From NCBI GenBank assembly GCA_001541255.1, contig LNQR01000032.1:1-64000 (forward strand): a DNA stretch of 64,000 bases, given 5' to 3'. This stretch comes from Candidatus Magnetominusculus xianensis. GTDB lineage: Bacteria > Nitrospirota > Thermodesulfovibrionia > Thermodesulfovibrionales > Magnetobacteriaceae. This document shows positions 52,765 through 60,342 of the stretch, one piece after another. Positions within the stretch are counted from its first letter, which is position 1, and each line of letters starts with the position of its first letter. Under the pieces are notes generated by a model. The model had not been told where the DNA came from, made no database searches, and saw nothing but the letters and a program-made list of their open reading frames with translations. Position numbers and translations under genes: made by a program.

Positions 52765-54177
52765 TTATGTTAAATGACTTATGTCAGTGTCTGGATATCT
52801 TGAGAGTAAGGCGTTGACCTTCTCGTCACTTTTTCTGAGTCTGTCAGACAGGGTGATCGCAAGATTCTTATACAGCTTCAGGCAGAGCATAGGCTCGGAG
52901 TTTCTCAGCACTACCTCGCTAATGGCCACAAGGGAGCATTCGCTGTCGGCTGTGGCAGTTGCAAAGCGCGGCGCTGAGTCCATCAGGGACATCTCTCCGA
53001 AGCAGTCCCCTGGTTTTAGCACGTTTAACAGGGTTTCAGTCATATTTCCCGGAGACATCTTAGTGATTTTCACCCGCCCGCTCATGATTATGAACAGCTT
53101 CTTGCCTATACTGCCCTCTCTGAAAATCTCCTCATCTTTTTTATACACGTGTTTGCTGCTTATATTGTAAATTTTGTTCAGCTCCATGAGGGAAAAGTCA
53201 GCAAAGAACGCATAGTGTTTCTTTAATTTCAGAAGGAATTCCCTGTTTGCCGTATCGAGCGCGGCTGAGAACTTTTGCGTATCCTGAGTTTCTGCACGGC
53301 TGAGGTATATCTCCATCTCATCGGCGAATTCACCGGCAGATTGCAGCCTCTTTTCTTTATCTTTTTCCATGGCCTTCATTATACAGTTGCTTATGATAAG
53401 CGGCATATCTTTTTGTATATAATTTGGAGGAGGCGGGTTTTCTGTCCTAATCTTAGTAAATAATGCCGGTAAGTCTGCCGCAGGGAACGGTTTCCGGCCA
53501 GTTAGAAACTCATATGACATTGCCCCTAAGGAAAACACATCGGTCTGTCTGTCAAGTTCGCCACCCGTTACCTGCTCAGGCGACATATATGACGGCGTTC
53601 CAAGAATCCGGTCTGCCCTGTGTATGGCGCTTTTTGATGACGAGAGCATTGCTATTCCAAAGTCCATTATTTTTGCCTGATAGTCCTTAGACTTGGTATG
53701 TTCACTAATGACAAGCATAATGTTTGCCGGCTTGATGTCTCTGTGAATCACGCCGCGCAAGTGGGCATATTGAAGTGCGGAGGCCACCTGCACCAGCAGT
53801 TTTACCTTGCTGATAAGCGGTAAAGATACCTTGTCCTGTATTATAGATTTAAGCGGAATGCCGTCAACAAACTCCATAACAAAATAGTGAATATCATAGG
53901 ACTCACCGGCATCATATATTGTGGCTATGTTGGGGTGCGATAGATTCCCTGCAATTCTGACCTCCTGATAGAACAGCCTGAGCATCTCCTTCTCATCCAT
54001 ACCCAGAAATGCCTTGCCAAGCCTGATTGTCTTGATTGCAACAATACGGTCAATTATCGAGTCCCTGCCCTTGTATACAACCCCCATAGCGCCCTGCCCA
54101 AGCTCGTGAAGAATCTGGTATCTTCCAATATTAACCGCCCCAAGCGTTGCATCGCGTATTAAGTTAAATTTCATCAT
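52765..54177 (-). CDS. Ser/Thr protein kinase with C-terminal cyclic-nucleotide-binding domain
   Basis: Residues 19-290 are a complete Hanks-type kinase: GRYQILHELGQGAMGVVYKG (Gly loop), VAIKTIRLG (Lys), HRDIKPANIML (catalytic Asp), IMDFGIAML (DFG), GTPSYMSPEQ (APE-type). Residues about 330-450 form a cNMP-binding beta barrel: EEIFREGSIGKKLFIIMSGR, GDCFGEMSLMDSAPRFATA. All key kinase residues are present, so it should be active and gated by cAMP or cGMP. A class III cyclase lies in this window at 12245-14341. Confidence 0.92.
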   Translation of the reverse strand: MMKFNLIRDATLGAVNIGRYQILHELGQGAMGVVYKGRDSIIDRIVAIKTIRLGKAFLGMDEKEMLRLFYQEVRIAGNLSHPNIATIYDAGESYDIHYFVMEFVDGIPLKSIIQDKVSLPLISKVKLLVQVASALQYAHLRGVIHRDIKPANIMLVISEHTKSKDYQAKIMDFGIAMLSSSKSAIHRADRILGTPSYMSPEQVTGGELDRQTDVFSLGAMSYEFLTGRKPFPAADLPALFTKIRTENPPPPNYIQKDMPLIISNCIMKAMEKDKEKRLQSAGEFADEMEIYLSRAETQDTQKFSAALDTANREFLLKLKKHYAFFADFSLMELNKIYNISSKHVYKKDEEIFREGSIGKKLFIIMSGRVKITKMSPGNMTETLLNVLKPGDCFGEMSLMDSAPRFATATADSECSLVAISEVVLRNSEPMLCLKLYKNLAITLSDRLRKSDEKVNALLSRYPDTDISHLT

Positions 54178-54186
54178 AACTATTCA

Positions 54187-55296
54187 TTATAACATAAGAT
54201 TATATAAAACGTCGGCAAACCTTTCTGAAAACGCACCGTCTGAGAAGCGCTCAACGACAGTTTTTCTGCCCTCAGCGGCAAGCCGTGAGGCCAAAGACAG
54301 ATTTTCAATAAGTTCACAAATACACGCCCGCAAGCCCGCCCTGTCCGTAGCGTTAAACAGCAAACCGTTTACCCCATGAGTTATTATCTCAGGTATTCCG
54401 CCAACATCAGAGGCAATCACGGGTCTTTCCATCGCCATCGCCTCTATCACTACCATTCCAAAGGACTCTAATCCACGTGTCGGCACTACCACAATGTCTG
54501 CCGCCGCATACATACGCTCTACATCATCCCTGTAGCCTGTGAAATGGACACGCCCTGAAATCGACAAGTCGGCGGCGTGCCCCTCAAGCGAACTGCGAAA
54601 AGGCCCGTCACCTGCAAAGACCAGCCTCATGCGGGGATACACCCCAACGGCTTCTTTAAAGGCATACAACAGGTCAAGGCCGCCCTTGTCCTCGGTTATC
54701 CTGCCAACACTGGCAATAACTATATCGTCTTTGGCAAGGCCAAGCTCGGCGCGTATCTCATTGCGGCTGACTCTGCCAGATTTTAACAGGGGGTCGAACC
54801 GGCCAAGGTCAACAGAGTTATATATGACCTCTATTTTGTCTCCGTCGATGCCGCTGTTAATCAGTGTGCGTTTTACGGCGCCGCTTACGGCGATGATTTT
54901 ATCAATATCTCCTTTGATAAGACGGTTAGTCAGGGTTTTGAGTTTATTCATCTGATGCCTGACGATTACGGATTTAAGCCCTAGTACACGGCAGATGACC
55001 GCAAGGGGCCAGTACTCTTTCCCAAGATTGGCGCAGATTATATCGATATTGTCCTGACGTGCCACTCTGAGTATCCTATACCATGAGGCGAAGTCCATCA
55101 GGTTTTTCATCCCGATATGTCTTACTGTAATGCCCAGGGCCTCGGCCTGAGCGTAGAGCTTTCCCCCGCGCGGGCAGCCTAACACCACGTTAATGCCTTT
55201 TTTCATCAACCCACCGGCAAGCACAGCTCCGTGTGAGCCGATGCCGCTCCAGTGCTTACCAGTATAGAGCAGCAGTATGTTAATTGGTTTTTGCAT
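54187..55296 (-). CDS. Glycosyltransferase family 4
   Basis: The GT-B protein of 369 residues has an N-terminal domain for the acceptor (WSGIGSHGAVLAGGLMKKGI) and the GT4 donor half: IASVGRITEDKGGLDLLYAF, RLVFAGDGPFR, VVVPTRGLESFGMVVIEAMA with the conserved E-x7-E, and DVGGIPEIITHGVNGLLF. It transfers an activated sugar to a lipid or glycan acceptor. Its start codon shares bases with the stop of the deacetylase gene (TAATG), so the two are coupled. Confidence 0.88.
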   Translation of the reverse strand: MQKPINILLLYTGKHWSGIGSHGAVLAGGLMKKGINVVLGCPRGGKLYAQAEALGITVRHIGMKNLMDFASWYRILRVARQDNIDIICANLGKEYWPLAVICRVLGLKSVIVRHQMNKLKTLTNRLIKGDIDKIIAVSGAVKRTLINSGIDGDKIEVIYNSVDLGRFDPLLKSGRVSRNEIRAELGLAKDDIVIASVGRITEDKGGLDLLYAFKEAVGVYPRMRLVFAGDGPFRSSLEGHAADLSISGRVHFTGYRDDVERMYAAADIVVVPTRGLESFGMVVIEAMAMERPVIASDVGGIPEIITHGVNGLLFNATDRAGLRACICELIENLSLASRLAAEGRKTVVERFSDGAFSERFADVLYNLML

Positions 55297-56027
55297 TATT
55301 TCGGGCGGCCTGGAGGTCTGCCATTATACAGGTGGAGCTTATAGGCAAAGGCAAGCGGCCCGGTAGTGGATTTAACTGATATGCGGTTTATCTCGTATGG
55401 GTTGACAGCCTGAAACACAGCGCCCTTTCGGGTAGTAAACGCAGCCCTAAAGCCCGCGGCCTTTACCATTTCAGTAGTCTCTTCGTTAAAATCACCATAT
55501 GGATAACAAAAATAATCCACTGGGGCATTTATTTTTTCCTCTACCACAGCCTTTGAGCCAAATATCTCATCACTCAGTGCCTCGCCCCTCAGTGATGTAA
55601 GAGACGGGTGCGTCATGGTATGACAGGCAAAGCTGACCCCCTCTGCCTGTAATCTGGCAATTGTGTCCCAGTCAAGCAGTCTCTTTCTCACATTTAAATA
55701 TTCGCAGTCCCAGAGATTCTCCCCGCCAACGCGTAGAGCTACAATAAATACCGTCACGGGAAACCCCATAGCCTTCAGCACAGGCCACGCATTATCGTTA
55801 AAATCCTGAAATCCATCATCAAACGTAAGCGCCACAGGGCGCTTTACCTGGCTTTGACCGCTTATGAAATTCATTATCTCATCCAGCGGCACTACGGTAA
55901 ACCCTGCGGCCTTCAGATACCGCATCTGAAGGTGAAACACCGCAGGTGATACGTAAAGCCCGGGGAGCCGTGCCCCCCTTGGCGCCTTGCCAATGTTGTG
56001 ATACGTCAGCACTATTGCCCTGTCCAT
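55296..56027 (-). CDS. Polysaccharide deacetylase (NodB domain)
   Basis: The 243-residue protein has the carbohydrate esterase family 4 motifs: RPVALTFDDGFQDF (first Asp pair), SFACHTMTHPSLT (metal-binding His), and DYFCYPYGDFNEET. No signal peptide is seen. It removes acetyl groups from an N-acetylated glycan. It is the first gene of the pair with the glycosyltransferase and is transcribed away from the endonuclease III-like gene. Confidence 0.9.
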   Translation of the reverse strand: MDRAIVLTYHNIGKAPRGARLPGLYVSPAVFHLQMRYLKAAGFTVVPLDEIMNFISGQSQVKRPVALTFDDGFQDFNDNAWPVLKAMGFPVTVFIVALRVGGENLWDCEYLNVRKRLLDWDTIARLQAEGVSFACHTMTHPSLTSLRGEALSDEIFGSKAVVEEKINAPVDYFCYPYGDFNEETTEMVKAAGFRAAFTTRKGAVFQAVNPYEINRISVKSTTGPLAFAYKLHLYNGRPPGRPK

Positions 56028-56052
56028 TTAAAATATCCTACAATAGACCGTG

Positions 56053-56763
56053 ATGAAAGAAAACACTGCCATACCGCATTATAACACAACTGCAGATTCA
56101 CTTTCACCGACACTTTCACCAATAATGGGGGACTTCCTTGCGCGCCTCTATGAAACTCTCAATGCCGCCTTTGGCCCTCAGCACTGGTGGCCTGCCGATA
56201 CCCCCTTTGAGGTGGCAGTCGGGGCAATCCTCACACAAAACACCAACTGGCTCAACGTGGAAAAGGCTGTCTCAAATCTAAAGACCAACAATGCCCTTGA
56301 TCCCTTTATAATCTATGAGATGCCGCTTTCGAGGCTCTCGGAATTGATAAAACCCTCCGGCTACCACAACGTAAAGGCCGTGCGCCTGCGGGCATTTATC
56401 GAATTTCTTGTTTTGAGATACGATGGTGTTATTGAAAATATGAAGGAGACTTCTGATCTCAGGGCTGCCCTCCTTGAAATAAACGGCATAGGGCCGGAAA
56501 CCGCAGACTCAATCCTGCTTTATGCCCTCCAAAAGCCAGTCTTCGTCATAGACGCCTACACAAAGCGCGTCCTGGACAGACACGGGGCTCTGGACTATAA
56601 GCGGTCATATGACGACTTTCAAGCACTATTTCACATGAGCGGCGCCATAGGCCCTGAGATATACAACAACTACCACGCCCTCTTCGTAAGGCTTGGCAAG
56701 TATTACTGTAAACCGCGCCCGGCCTGTGCCGAGTGTCCCATTAAGGGGATTAATTACCCCTGA
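56053..56763 (+). CDS. Endonuclease III-like DNA glycosylase (HhH-GPD)
   Basis: The HhH-GPD fold is clear: EVAVGAILTQNTNWLNVEKA, the hairpin INGIGPETADSILLYAL, and VIDAYTKRVLDR with the catalytic Asp. The Lys of Nth (GxGxKTA) is replaced by Glu, as in MagIII-type 3-methyladenine glycosylases. The C-terminal cluster region CKPRPACAECP has only three Cys before the stop, so the usual four-Cys iron-sulphur site is incomplete. It is probably a monofunctional glycosylase. GTG 56050 directly precedes the ATG used here. Confidence 0.82.
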   Translation: MKENTAIPHYNTTADSLSPTLSPIMGDFLARLYETLNAAFGPQHWWPADTPFEVAVGAILTQNTNWLNVEKAVSNLKTNNALDPFIIYEMPLSRLSELIKPSGYHNVKAVRLRAFIEFLVLRYDGVIENMKETSDLRAALLEINGIGPETADSILLYALQKPVFVIDAYTKRVLDRHGALDYKRSYDDFQALFHMSGAIGPEIYNNYHALFVRLGKYYCKPRPACAECPIKGINYP

Positions 56764-56764
56764 G

Positions 56765-57481
56765 ATGGACTTAATATTCGATGGGGTTAGAAAGGCGTGC
56801 TTACTGATATATACATTAGATGCCGAGCTGATGGGGATAGTATTATTGTCCCTTAAGGTATCTCTGAGTGCCCTGCTTATTGGCAGCGCACTTGGGGTGC
56901 CCGTTGGGGCGCTGATAAGTCTGAAGAAAAGATTTCCCCTGAGGCATTTAACATTAAACATATTGAACACGGCGATGGGGCTGCCGCCGGTTGTGGTGGG
57001 GTTGTTTCTCTATCTGATGCTGTCAAGGAGGGGGCCGCTGGGTTTCATGGGGCTGTTATATACTGCCCCGGCGATGATAATAGCCCAGAGCGTTTTGGCC
57101 TTTCCAATAGTGGCGTCGCTTAGTTACGCGGCTATTAACGGTGTGCCGCCAATAATACGGCAGGCTGCCCTGTCGCTTGGGGCTGCGCCGTTTCAGGCAG
57201 CGATGGCAATAGTGAAGGAGGCACGATATGGGATAATCTCCGGCGTGATGGCGGCCTTTGGGCGGCTTAGTGCCGAGGTAGGGGCGGTGCTAATAGTTGG
57301 TGGAAATATAGCAGGGCGAACGAGGGTAATTACGTCGGCCATAGTGCTGGAGACGGACAAGGGGGATTTCTCTGAGGCCATAGCGCTGGGGATTGTGCTG
57401 CTTGGCATCTCACTTAGCGTTAATATTGCATTATATTTTTTTTCTAAACGGGGGCGGGCAACGGGGTATCTTTGGGTCTGA
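56765..57481 (+). CDS. ABC transporter permease, tungstate/molybdate type
   Basis: About five or six membrane helices in 238 residues, with the MetI-like motif AALSLGAAPFQAAMAIVKEA. RLSAEVGAVLIVGGNIAGRT is typical of the TupB/WtpB group. The ATG at 56765 lies one base after the glycosylase stop; a longer frame from 56693 lies inside that gene and is unlikely. The ATPase gene starts inside its last codons. The substrate-binding protein gene is not in this window. Confidence 0.85.
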   Translation: MDLIFDGVRKACLLIYTLDAELMGIVLLSLKVSLSALLIGSALGVPVGALISLKKRFPLRHLTLNILNTAMGLPPVVVGLFLYLMLSRRGPLGFMGLLYTAPAMIIAQSVLAFPIVASLSYAAINGVPPIIRQAALSLGAAPFQAAMAIVKEARYGIISGVMAAFGRLSAEVGAVLIVGGNIAGRTRVITSAIVLETDKGDFSEAIALGIVLLGISLSVNIALYFFSKRGRATGYLWV

Positions 57482-58155
57482 GCGTCAGTGTATCTGAATT
57501 AAAAAAGTCCTATGGGGAATCTGTAGTCCTTGACGGCTGCGCGTACAGGTTTGAAAGCGGCTCTGTGTATGCCGTAATGGGGCAAAACGGCTCAGGGAAA
57601 TCAACACTTTTCAGACTCTGCACATTTTTAGAGCAGCCGGACTCTGGCAGGGTGGATTTTCTTGAGGGTGGCACAGTATTAGAGAATAACCTTGCCCTGA
57701 GGCGGCGGATTACGCTGTTATTGCCTGCTGTAGGGGTGTTTAATACAACAGTCTATGAGAACATTGCATATGGGCTTAAGCTGCGAAAAGTAAGCAGGCA
57801 TGAAGTAGAGGAAAAGGTACTAAATGCTGCTGAGATGGTCGGTCTGAAGGACAAACTCAGACGCCGTGCCGTGACACTCTCAAGCGGTGAGACTCAGCGC
57901 ATGGGTCTGGCACGTGCGCTGGTTATCTCCCCCTCAGTCCTGTTTCTTGACGAACCAACCGCTGCGGTGGACGCCAACAACTCAAAGGCAATAGAAGATA
58001 TCATCCAAGGCATCAGGCATACTCTAAAGGCAGCCATAATCCTCTCCACGCACGACGCCGGATTTGCCCGCAGGGTATCTGACAAGGTCTTAACCCTCAT
58101 GGACGGAAGACTTACTGAACAATTGACTGATACCCCAAATAACCCAGACATCTAA
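57472..58155 (+). CDS. ABC transporter ATP-binding protein, tungstate/molybdate type
   Basis: The 227-residue ATPase has Walker A GQNGSGKSTLF, signature LSSGETQRMGLARAL, Walker B PSVLFLDEPTAAVD and the H-loop STHDAG. The TTG start overlaps the permease by ten bases. The pair would energise uptake of an oxyanion such as tungstate, useful to anaerobes with tungsten or molybdenum enzymes. The assignment to tungstate rests on resemblance to TupC and the permease, and is not certain. Confidence 0.85.
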   Translation: MGLSVSVSELKKSYGESVVLDGCAYRFESGSVYAVMGQNGSGKSTLFRLCTFLEQPDSGRVDFLEGGTVLENNLALRRRITLLLPAVGVFNTTVYENIAYGLKLRKVSRHEVEEKVLNAAEMVGLKDKLRRRAVTLSSGETQRMGLARALVISPSVLFLDEPTAAVDANNSKAIEDIIQGIRHTLKAAIILSTHDAGFARRVSDKVLTLMDGRLTEQLTDTPNNPDI

Positions 58156-58188
58156 AATCAATCCATGCTTGCTCTTGACAAAAACTTC

Positions 58189-58217
58189 TTGACACTATCG
58201 CGCTTATGTATTATACT
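58189..58217 (+). promoter_or_regulatory. Sigma-70 promoter for the cytochrome gene
   Basis: TTGACA at 58189-58194 and TATACT at 58212-58217 are separated by exactly 17 bases. The cytochrome ATG is 96 bases further on, leaving a long untranslated leader. Confidence 0.65.
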
Positions 58218-58313
58218 AATATAAGTTGATTCATAGTTAAGGGCTGTTTAAAAAGGTACAGTATTTAGTGGGGGCAGCTTATAAACCTAAGTACCATATT
58301 AAAGGAGGCCGCT

Positions 58314-58745
58314 ATGAGATTTAAGCAACTGTCCGCGTTGACAATCACAGTAGTTTTTTTAATGGCTGGAATGTCGTTATCATGGGCTGAGAAGTCCCCA
58401 CCTAAGGCATATCTTGGGAAGATGCCGTTGGAGCATGTTGGGATGGCCTGTACCAATTGCCACGGTGACAGCGGCCCTAAAAACGTAAAAATGGGAAACC
58501 ACCCTGGGCAGGCGTGTACAGACTGCCACGAACTAGGCACTACTAAAGCCGATGGGAAGAAAAAATTCGCCGAAGTTATTAAAACCCCTCTGGCTGGCAA
58601 GATGATGTTAGAACATGAGAATATGGACTGTAGGACTTGCCACGGCGCTAAGGGGCCTAAGGGTATGGCGGACAAAGTTAAACAAATGATGAGCCATAAA
58701 TCTTTTGATTGTACAAAATGCCACACAGTAGAGGTAGTCAAATGA
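58314..58745 (+). CDS. Periplasmic tetraheme c-type cytochrome
   Basis: A signal peptide (LTITVVFLMAGMSLSWAE) is followed by four CxxCH heme sites: CTNCH, CTDCH, CRTCH and CTKCH. Further His residues (LEHVG, GNHPG, LEHEN, MSHKS), each some eight residues before a site, can serve as distal ligands, as in cytochrome c3-like proteins. At 143 residues it should carry electrons in the periplasm. AAAGGAGG sets the start. It is expressed alone behind its own promoter. Confidence 0.92.
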   Translation: MRFKQLSALTITVVFLMAGMSLSWAEKSPPKAYLGKMPLEHVGMACTNCHGDSGPKNVKMGNHPGQACTDCHELGTTKADGKKKFAEVIKTPLAGKMMLEHENMDCRTCHGAKGPKGMADKVKQMMSHKSFDCTKCHTVEVVK

Positions 58746-58756
58746 TTATAATAAAA

Positions 58757-58835
58757 GGAGTACGTTATGTACGTAAGCATTATTTCCCGGATTTACGCCG
58801 AGCGGTTAAATAATCTTATACTACTAACGTACTCC
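58757..58835. repeat. Perfect 11-bp inverted repeat around a small open frame
   Basis: GGAGTACGTTA at 58757-58767 is inverted as TAACGTACTCC at 58825-58835. A 36-codon frame from ATG 58767 to 58877 (MYVSIISRIYAERLNN onward) has AAAAGGAG in front, but its coding status is doubtful. This covers part of the 58746-58881 gap. Confidence 0.4.
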
Positions 58836-58881
58836 ATATTTCCAATCCCGCTATTGCAACGGAATATGCAGCAGTAGTTTC

Positions 58882-59295
58882 TCAACCTGAAGTTTTATCA
58901 CCCGACTTTAATAATCTGCGTGTTATTGTTCGTGCAATGGCATATATGACACCAAGTATAAACAATGGTATTGAAACTGCATTGTTCCAAAGAGGTAGGT
59001 GTTCTGTCGGCTGGCTGGTCATATTTGAATTAGAAGGGTTATTCTTATCACTTATCGCTAAGGCTATGTTCTTAAAGTATTTTAGAGTGACACGAGTTAA
59101 AAAGATGCGCTTGATGTTCAAATCGTGTTTCAGGATTTTAACTGCCCCATAGTTGAAACCGCCTTCAGTAAGCTCCATAAACATCTGAAGGGGGCAGAGA
59201 TAACTTTCCATTGCCATTTTTATTTCCACAGTATTGGTAAATGCCTTATACAGGCTGTATATTTTGTTATATCCTGGTTTTAAAATTACATTCAT
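58882..59295 (-). CDS. Hypothetical protein with one C-terminal membrane segment
   Basis: A 137-residue frame with plausible composition and a hydrophobic helix near the end (AVSIPLFILGVIYAIARTIT). The ribosome site is weak and a shorter frame exists on the other strand, so it may not be real. I recognise no family. Confidence 0.4.
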   Translation of the reverse strand: MNVILKPGYNKIYSLYKAFTNTVEIKMAMESYLCPLQMFMELTEGGFNYGAVKILKHDLNIKRIFLTRVTLKYFKNIALAISDKNNPSNSNMTSQPTEHLPLWNNAVSIPLFILGVIYAIARTITRRLLKSGDKTSG

Positions 59296-59304
59296 AAAGT
59301 ACCA

Positions 59305-59578
59305 TTGTAAGGGCGTAGAGTTTTAATTCACGTTACGCTTCGATTTTGAACGCAACTTCTGCTTTTACACGAAATCTTGAAACATTCTCCTGTTCAAGTC
59401 TAACGTCGAACTCGGTAACTTTTATACGGGTTATCCCTCTGAGGCTGGTTTGGGCTTCCTTAATGAGGTTCGTTGTGGCATCTTCCCAACTGACTGGTGA
59501 TTCTCCTACTAATGTGATGATCTTTGATACCATGTTTTACCTCCTTTGCTCACGTTTAACTTTTCTACGCCCTTACAA
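59305..59578. repeat. Perfect 15-bp inverted repeats flanking the dodecin gene
   Basis: TTGTAAGGGCGTAGA at 59305-59319 is exactly inverted as TCTACGCCCTTACAA at 59564-59578. The dodecin gene fills the space between. The form is that of a very small mobile cassette or of a paired regulatory site. No transposase lies inside. Confidence 0.7.
59333..59533 (-). CDS. Dodecin family flavin-binding protein
   Basis: The 66-residue protein is a typical dodecin: VSKIITLVGESPVSWEDATT, ITRIKVTEFDVRLE, and a closing FRVKAEVAFKIEA. Dodecins form twelve-subunit shells that bind flavin or CoA and buffer them. An AAAGGAGG site lies ahead of the ATG. It is a single-gene unit between inverted repeats. Confidence 0.92.
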   Translation of the reverse strand: MVSKIITLVGESPVSWEDATTNLIKEAQTSLRGITRIKVTEFDVRLEQENVSRFRVKAEVAFKIEA

Positions 59579-59678
59579 CACCTTATAAATTCAGCCTTTA
59601 CTTGTCATTTGATATCTTAAGTCAATGCCGCCAGACAATCTGCAGCTCCAGCGGGGTATTCTTCCTTTCGGCTGACGC

Positions 59679-59697
59679 CAGGGCAAACGCACAACAT
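59679..59697 (+). repeat. Insertion-sequence end, copy 3 (partial)
   Basis: CAGGGCAAACGCACAACAT at 59679-59697 matches the ends at 43110 and 43678 apart from a three-base gap. No transposase remnant is seen here. The rest of 59579-59792 holds no gene I can support. Confidence 0.5.
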
Positions 59698-59792
59698 TGG
59701 AAAGTTCCCCTCCTGCCGGAGCCAAAGGGGATTGGCAATCTTTGTTTTACATCTGCCCTGCCATACCATGCCGAAAGATAATCACACCCGAG

Positions 59793-60170
59793 TTAAAAAT
59801 AGGAATAAATAACAAGCATTCCTACAAGCGACATAATGACCGTAAGTATAAGCGTCTTGGGGATATTGTCCACCACTCTGTTGTGCCTCAAAATGCTTTC
59901 AGCAAGGCCGAACAAAGATATTAGCAGCAAAACAACCATCATGATGAACACATTTTTCAACATGGCAATATCCCAGTATGCCCTTGCCTCTCTGGATATA
60001 CTGATGGTCATTTGAATTGCAGGGCGTTCCGGCATTGCAAAATACAAACACACACACACGATGGAGATTATCAACCAGCAGGTAGTTGTTACCCACCTCG
60101 TTGACTTTACGATTACATCAGGGCACTGTCTTCTGTCAATTCCTACGGGCTGCCTTTGTGTTATTACCAT
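59793..60170 (-). CDS. Small membrane protein, hypothetical
   Basis: About 125 residues with three hydrophobic segments (WLIISIVCVCLYFA, VFIMMVVLLLISLFGL, LILTVIMSLVGMLVIYSYF) and a basic N-terminus. The plan fits small two- to four-helix membrane proteins of the UPF0114/YqhA type, but that is only a resemblance. ATG 60170 is chosen because AAGGAGG lies eight bases before it; a TTG at 60176 is nearer the site. It is divergent from leuS. Confidence 0.65.
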   Translation of the reverse strand: MVITQRQPVGIDRRQCPDVIVKSTRWVTTTCWLIISIVCVCLYFAMPERPAIQMTISISREARAYWDIAMLKNVFIMMVVLLLISLFGLAESILRHNRVVDNIPKTLILTVIMSLVGMLVIYSYF

Positions 60171-60342
60171 GGTCAATACCTCCTTCTTTTGTTAATAAAA
60201 GGTTCCTATTGCCATATAATTATTATAACATATTAATTATAATAATGGCAGCGTATGCAAACGCACTAACTGTAGACGGTGGGTGTTTACTTTGCCAGCA
60301 GCGGTTGTTTAATATATGGATGATTTTAGAGGAGGCCATATT

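Noticed and set aside
58265..58780. A 171-codon minus-strand frame over the cytochrome gene
   Set aside because: It is the antisense of the CxxCH-coding gene, whose heme sites and signal peptide are unmistakable.
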